Shown here in pieces: positions 62,521 to 64,000 of a stretch of DNA of 64,000 bases. The notes below the pieces were generated by a model, which saw only the letters and a list, made by a program, of their open reading frames with translations, was not told the origin of the DNA and searched no databases. The stretch's first letter is position 1. Each line of letters begins with the position of its first letter. The stretch covers positions 248,001-312,000 of the forward strand of contig NW_027478872.1 in the NCBI RefSeq assembly GCF_051014685.1. The letters run 5' to 3'. Made by a program: the position numbers and the translations under genes. The stretch comes from Ptiloglossa arizonensis. Lineage: Eukaryota; Arthropoda; Insecta; Hymenoptera; Colletidae.

Positions 62521-64000
62521 AGTAAGAAACGCTTGAGAAACTCAAAATTTTCGCAGTTCTGATGCTCGACGAGCATAACTAGAACGGTCTAGGGGAAAAG
62601 TACGCATACCGTTGTAATCGTGCGACTTTCTACTTTCAGATGCAACAGAAATTTTGCGGATTGGTCAATCCGTTCGCGAGATATGGCAGTTTGGAGGTAA
62701 GAAACGCTTGAGAAACTCAACATTTTCGCAGTTCTGATGCTCGAAACGAATAACTAGAGCGGCCTAGGGGAAAAGTACGCATTCCGTTGTAATCGGGCGA
62801 GTTTCTACTTTCAGATGCAACAGAAATTTTGTGGATTGGTCAATCCGTTCGCGAGATATGGCAGTTTGGATGTATGAAACAGTTGAGAAACACAAAATTT
62901 TCGCAGTTCTGATGCTCGAAACGAATAACTAAAACGGCCTAGGGGAAAAGTACGCATACCGTTGTAATCGGGCGAGTTTCTCCTTTCAGATGCAACAGAA
63001 ATTTTGCGGATTAGTCAATCCGTTCGCGAGATATGGCAGTTTGGAGGTAAGCAACGCTTGAGAAACCCAAAATTTTCGCAGTTCTCATGCTAGAAACGAA
63101 TAACTACAACGGCCTAGGGGAAAAGTACGCATACCGTTCTAATCGGGCGAGTTTCTACTTTCAGATGCAACAGAAATTTTGCGGATTGGTCAGTCCGTTC
63201 GCGAGATATGGCAGTTTGGAGGTAAGAAACGCTTGAGAAACTCAACATTTTCGCAGTTCTGATGCTCGAAACGAATAACTAGAGCGGCCTAGGGGAAAAG
63301 TACGCATTCCGTTGTAATCGGGCGAGTTTCTACTTTCAGATGCAACAGAAATTTTGCGGATTGGTCTATCCTTTCGCGAGATATGGCAGTTTGGAGGTAA
63401 GAATCGCTTGAGAAACTCAAAATTTTCGCAGTTCTGATGCTCGAAACGAATAACTAGAACGGACTAGGGGAAAAGTACGCATACCGTTGTAATCGGGCGA
63501 GTTTCTACTTTCAGATGCGACAGAAATTTTGCGGATTGGTCAATCCGTTCGCCAGATATGGCAGTTTGGATGTAAGAAACGCTTGAGAAACTCAAAATTT
63601 TCGCAGTTCTGATGCTCGAAACGATTAACTAGAACGGCCTAGGGGAAAAGTACGCATACTGTTGTAATCGGGCGAGTTTCTTCTTTCAGATGCAACAGAA
63701 ATTTTGCGGATTGGTCAATCCGTTCGCGAGATATGGCAGTTTGGAGGTAAGCAACGCTTGAGAAACCCAAAATTTTCGCAGTTCTGATGCTCGAAACGAA
63801 TAACTAGAACGGCCTAGGGGAAAAGTACGCATACCGTTGTAATCGGGCGAGTTTCTACTTTCAGATGCAACAGAAATTTTGCGGATTGGTCAATCCGTTC
63901 GCGAGATATGGCAGTTTGGAAGTATGAAACAGTTGAGAAACACAAAATTTTCGCAGTTCTGATGCTCGAAACGAATAACTAGAACGGCCTAGGGGAAAAG

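Larger units (their letters stand above)
1..64000 (+). repeat. 175-bp satellite DNA array, whole window
   Basis: The word GATGCTCG or a one- or two-base variant recurs every 175 bp (33, 208, 383 and onward to 63961), always on the given strand. Between 33 and 63961 the length equals 363 full units of 175 bp plus five of 83 bp, less a net 12 bases from 15 single-base deletions and 3 insertions, so every unit is accounted for. No inversion, transposon, gene or unrelated insert interrupts it. Both window ends fall within a monomer, so the array extends beyond. Neighbouring monomers differ by a few substitutions, while copies of larger blocks are nearly identical, which is the signature of higher-order amplification. 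Length and organisation match centromeric or pericentromeric satellites of plants or animals. That location is inferred and is not shown by the sequence. Confidence 0.98.
50000..64000 (+). repeat. Zone IV of the array
   Basis: Satellite only. The diagnostic variants are CAGATGAAACAG, GCAGTCCTGATG, GCATTCCGTTG, GTATGTAAGAGACGC, TTTCGCGGATTAGACAATCC, AATCGCGCGAC and TATGAAACAGTTGAG. All five truncated 83-bp monomers are here, together with four 174-bp units (single-base deletions near 51445, 53452, 55201 and 60895). Higher-order spacings of 2,007, 1,749, 3,756 and 3,840 bp are seen, none a simple multiple of 175 because they include the short units. I saw no genes or mobile elements. Confidence 0.85.

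Noticed and set aside
1..64000. CRISPR array
   Set aside because: The repetition has no unique spacers between short repeats; whole 175-bp units repeat, with no cas genes and eukaryote-like organisation.

Overview
The whole window is one uninterrupted array of tandemly repeated satellite DNA. It holds no protein gene, RNA gene, mobile element or CRISPR array that I can support. The unit is a 175-bp monomer, about 44% G+C, always head-to-tail on the same strand. Monomers were phased on the recurring GATGCTCG word, first seen at 33 and last at 63961. That interval fits exactly 363 full-length units plus five truncated 83-bp units, with 18 single-base indels (15 deletions, 3 insertions). Both ends of the window fall inside monomers, so the array continues on both sides. 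This is a eukaryotic genome; a monomer of nucleosome-like length arranged in higher-order repeats is typical of centromeric or pericentromeric heterochromatin in plants and animals. The sequence does not let me name the organism or prove centromere function.

Layout: four zones differ in their diagnostic variants. Zone I (1 to about 17.3 kb) has AATAAATAGAGCGG, TTTCTAATGC and CGCCAGAT variants, with 5-mer (875 bp) and 6-mer (1,050 bp) duplications and a 1.34-kb block repeated 5,950 bp apart. Zone II (about 17.3-42 kb) has GTATGAGACAC, CTGTTTGGAGGGAAG and CTCATGCTCG variants, with 5-, 6- and 12-mer (2,100 bp) higher-order units. Zone III (about 42-50 kb) has GGTATGCATACC with GGGCTAG, arranged as a 4-mer (700 bp) and then a 9-mer (1,575 bp). 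Zone IV (about 50-64 kb) has ATGAAACAG, GCAGTCCTG and GCATTCCG variants, all five truncated monomers, and higher-order spacings of 3,756 and 3,840 bp. Some blocks were copied between distant places, for example 17,491-18,411 into 34,112-35,031.

Nothing here works together as genes. The open reading frames of 63-106 codons on both strands are by-products of the repeat: they recur at multiples of 175 bp, and several of the longest exist only because of a single-base indel. The features most worth a second look lie inside the monomer. They are (1) a splice-acceptor-like tract, an open 57-nt segment and a splice-donor-like site, repeated in most monomers; (2) a 16-bp dyad, fully palindromic in some variants; (3) an 8-bp inverted repeat whose arms lie close to the breakpoints of the 92-bp deletion that made the truncated monomers; and (4) a dense cluster of homopolymer indels at 32,990-34,838 that looks like local consensus error.
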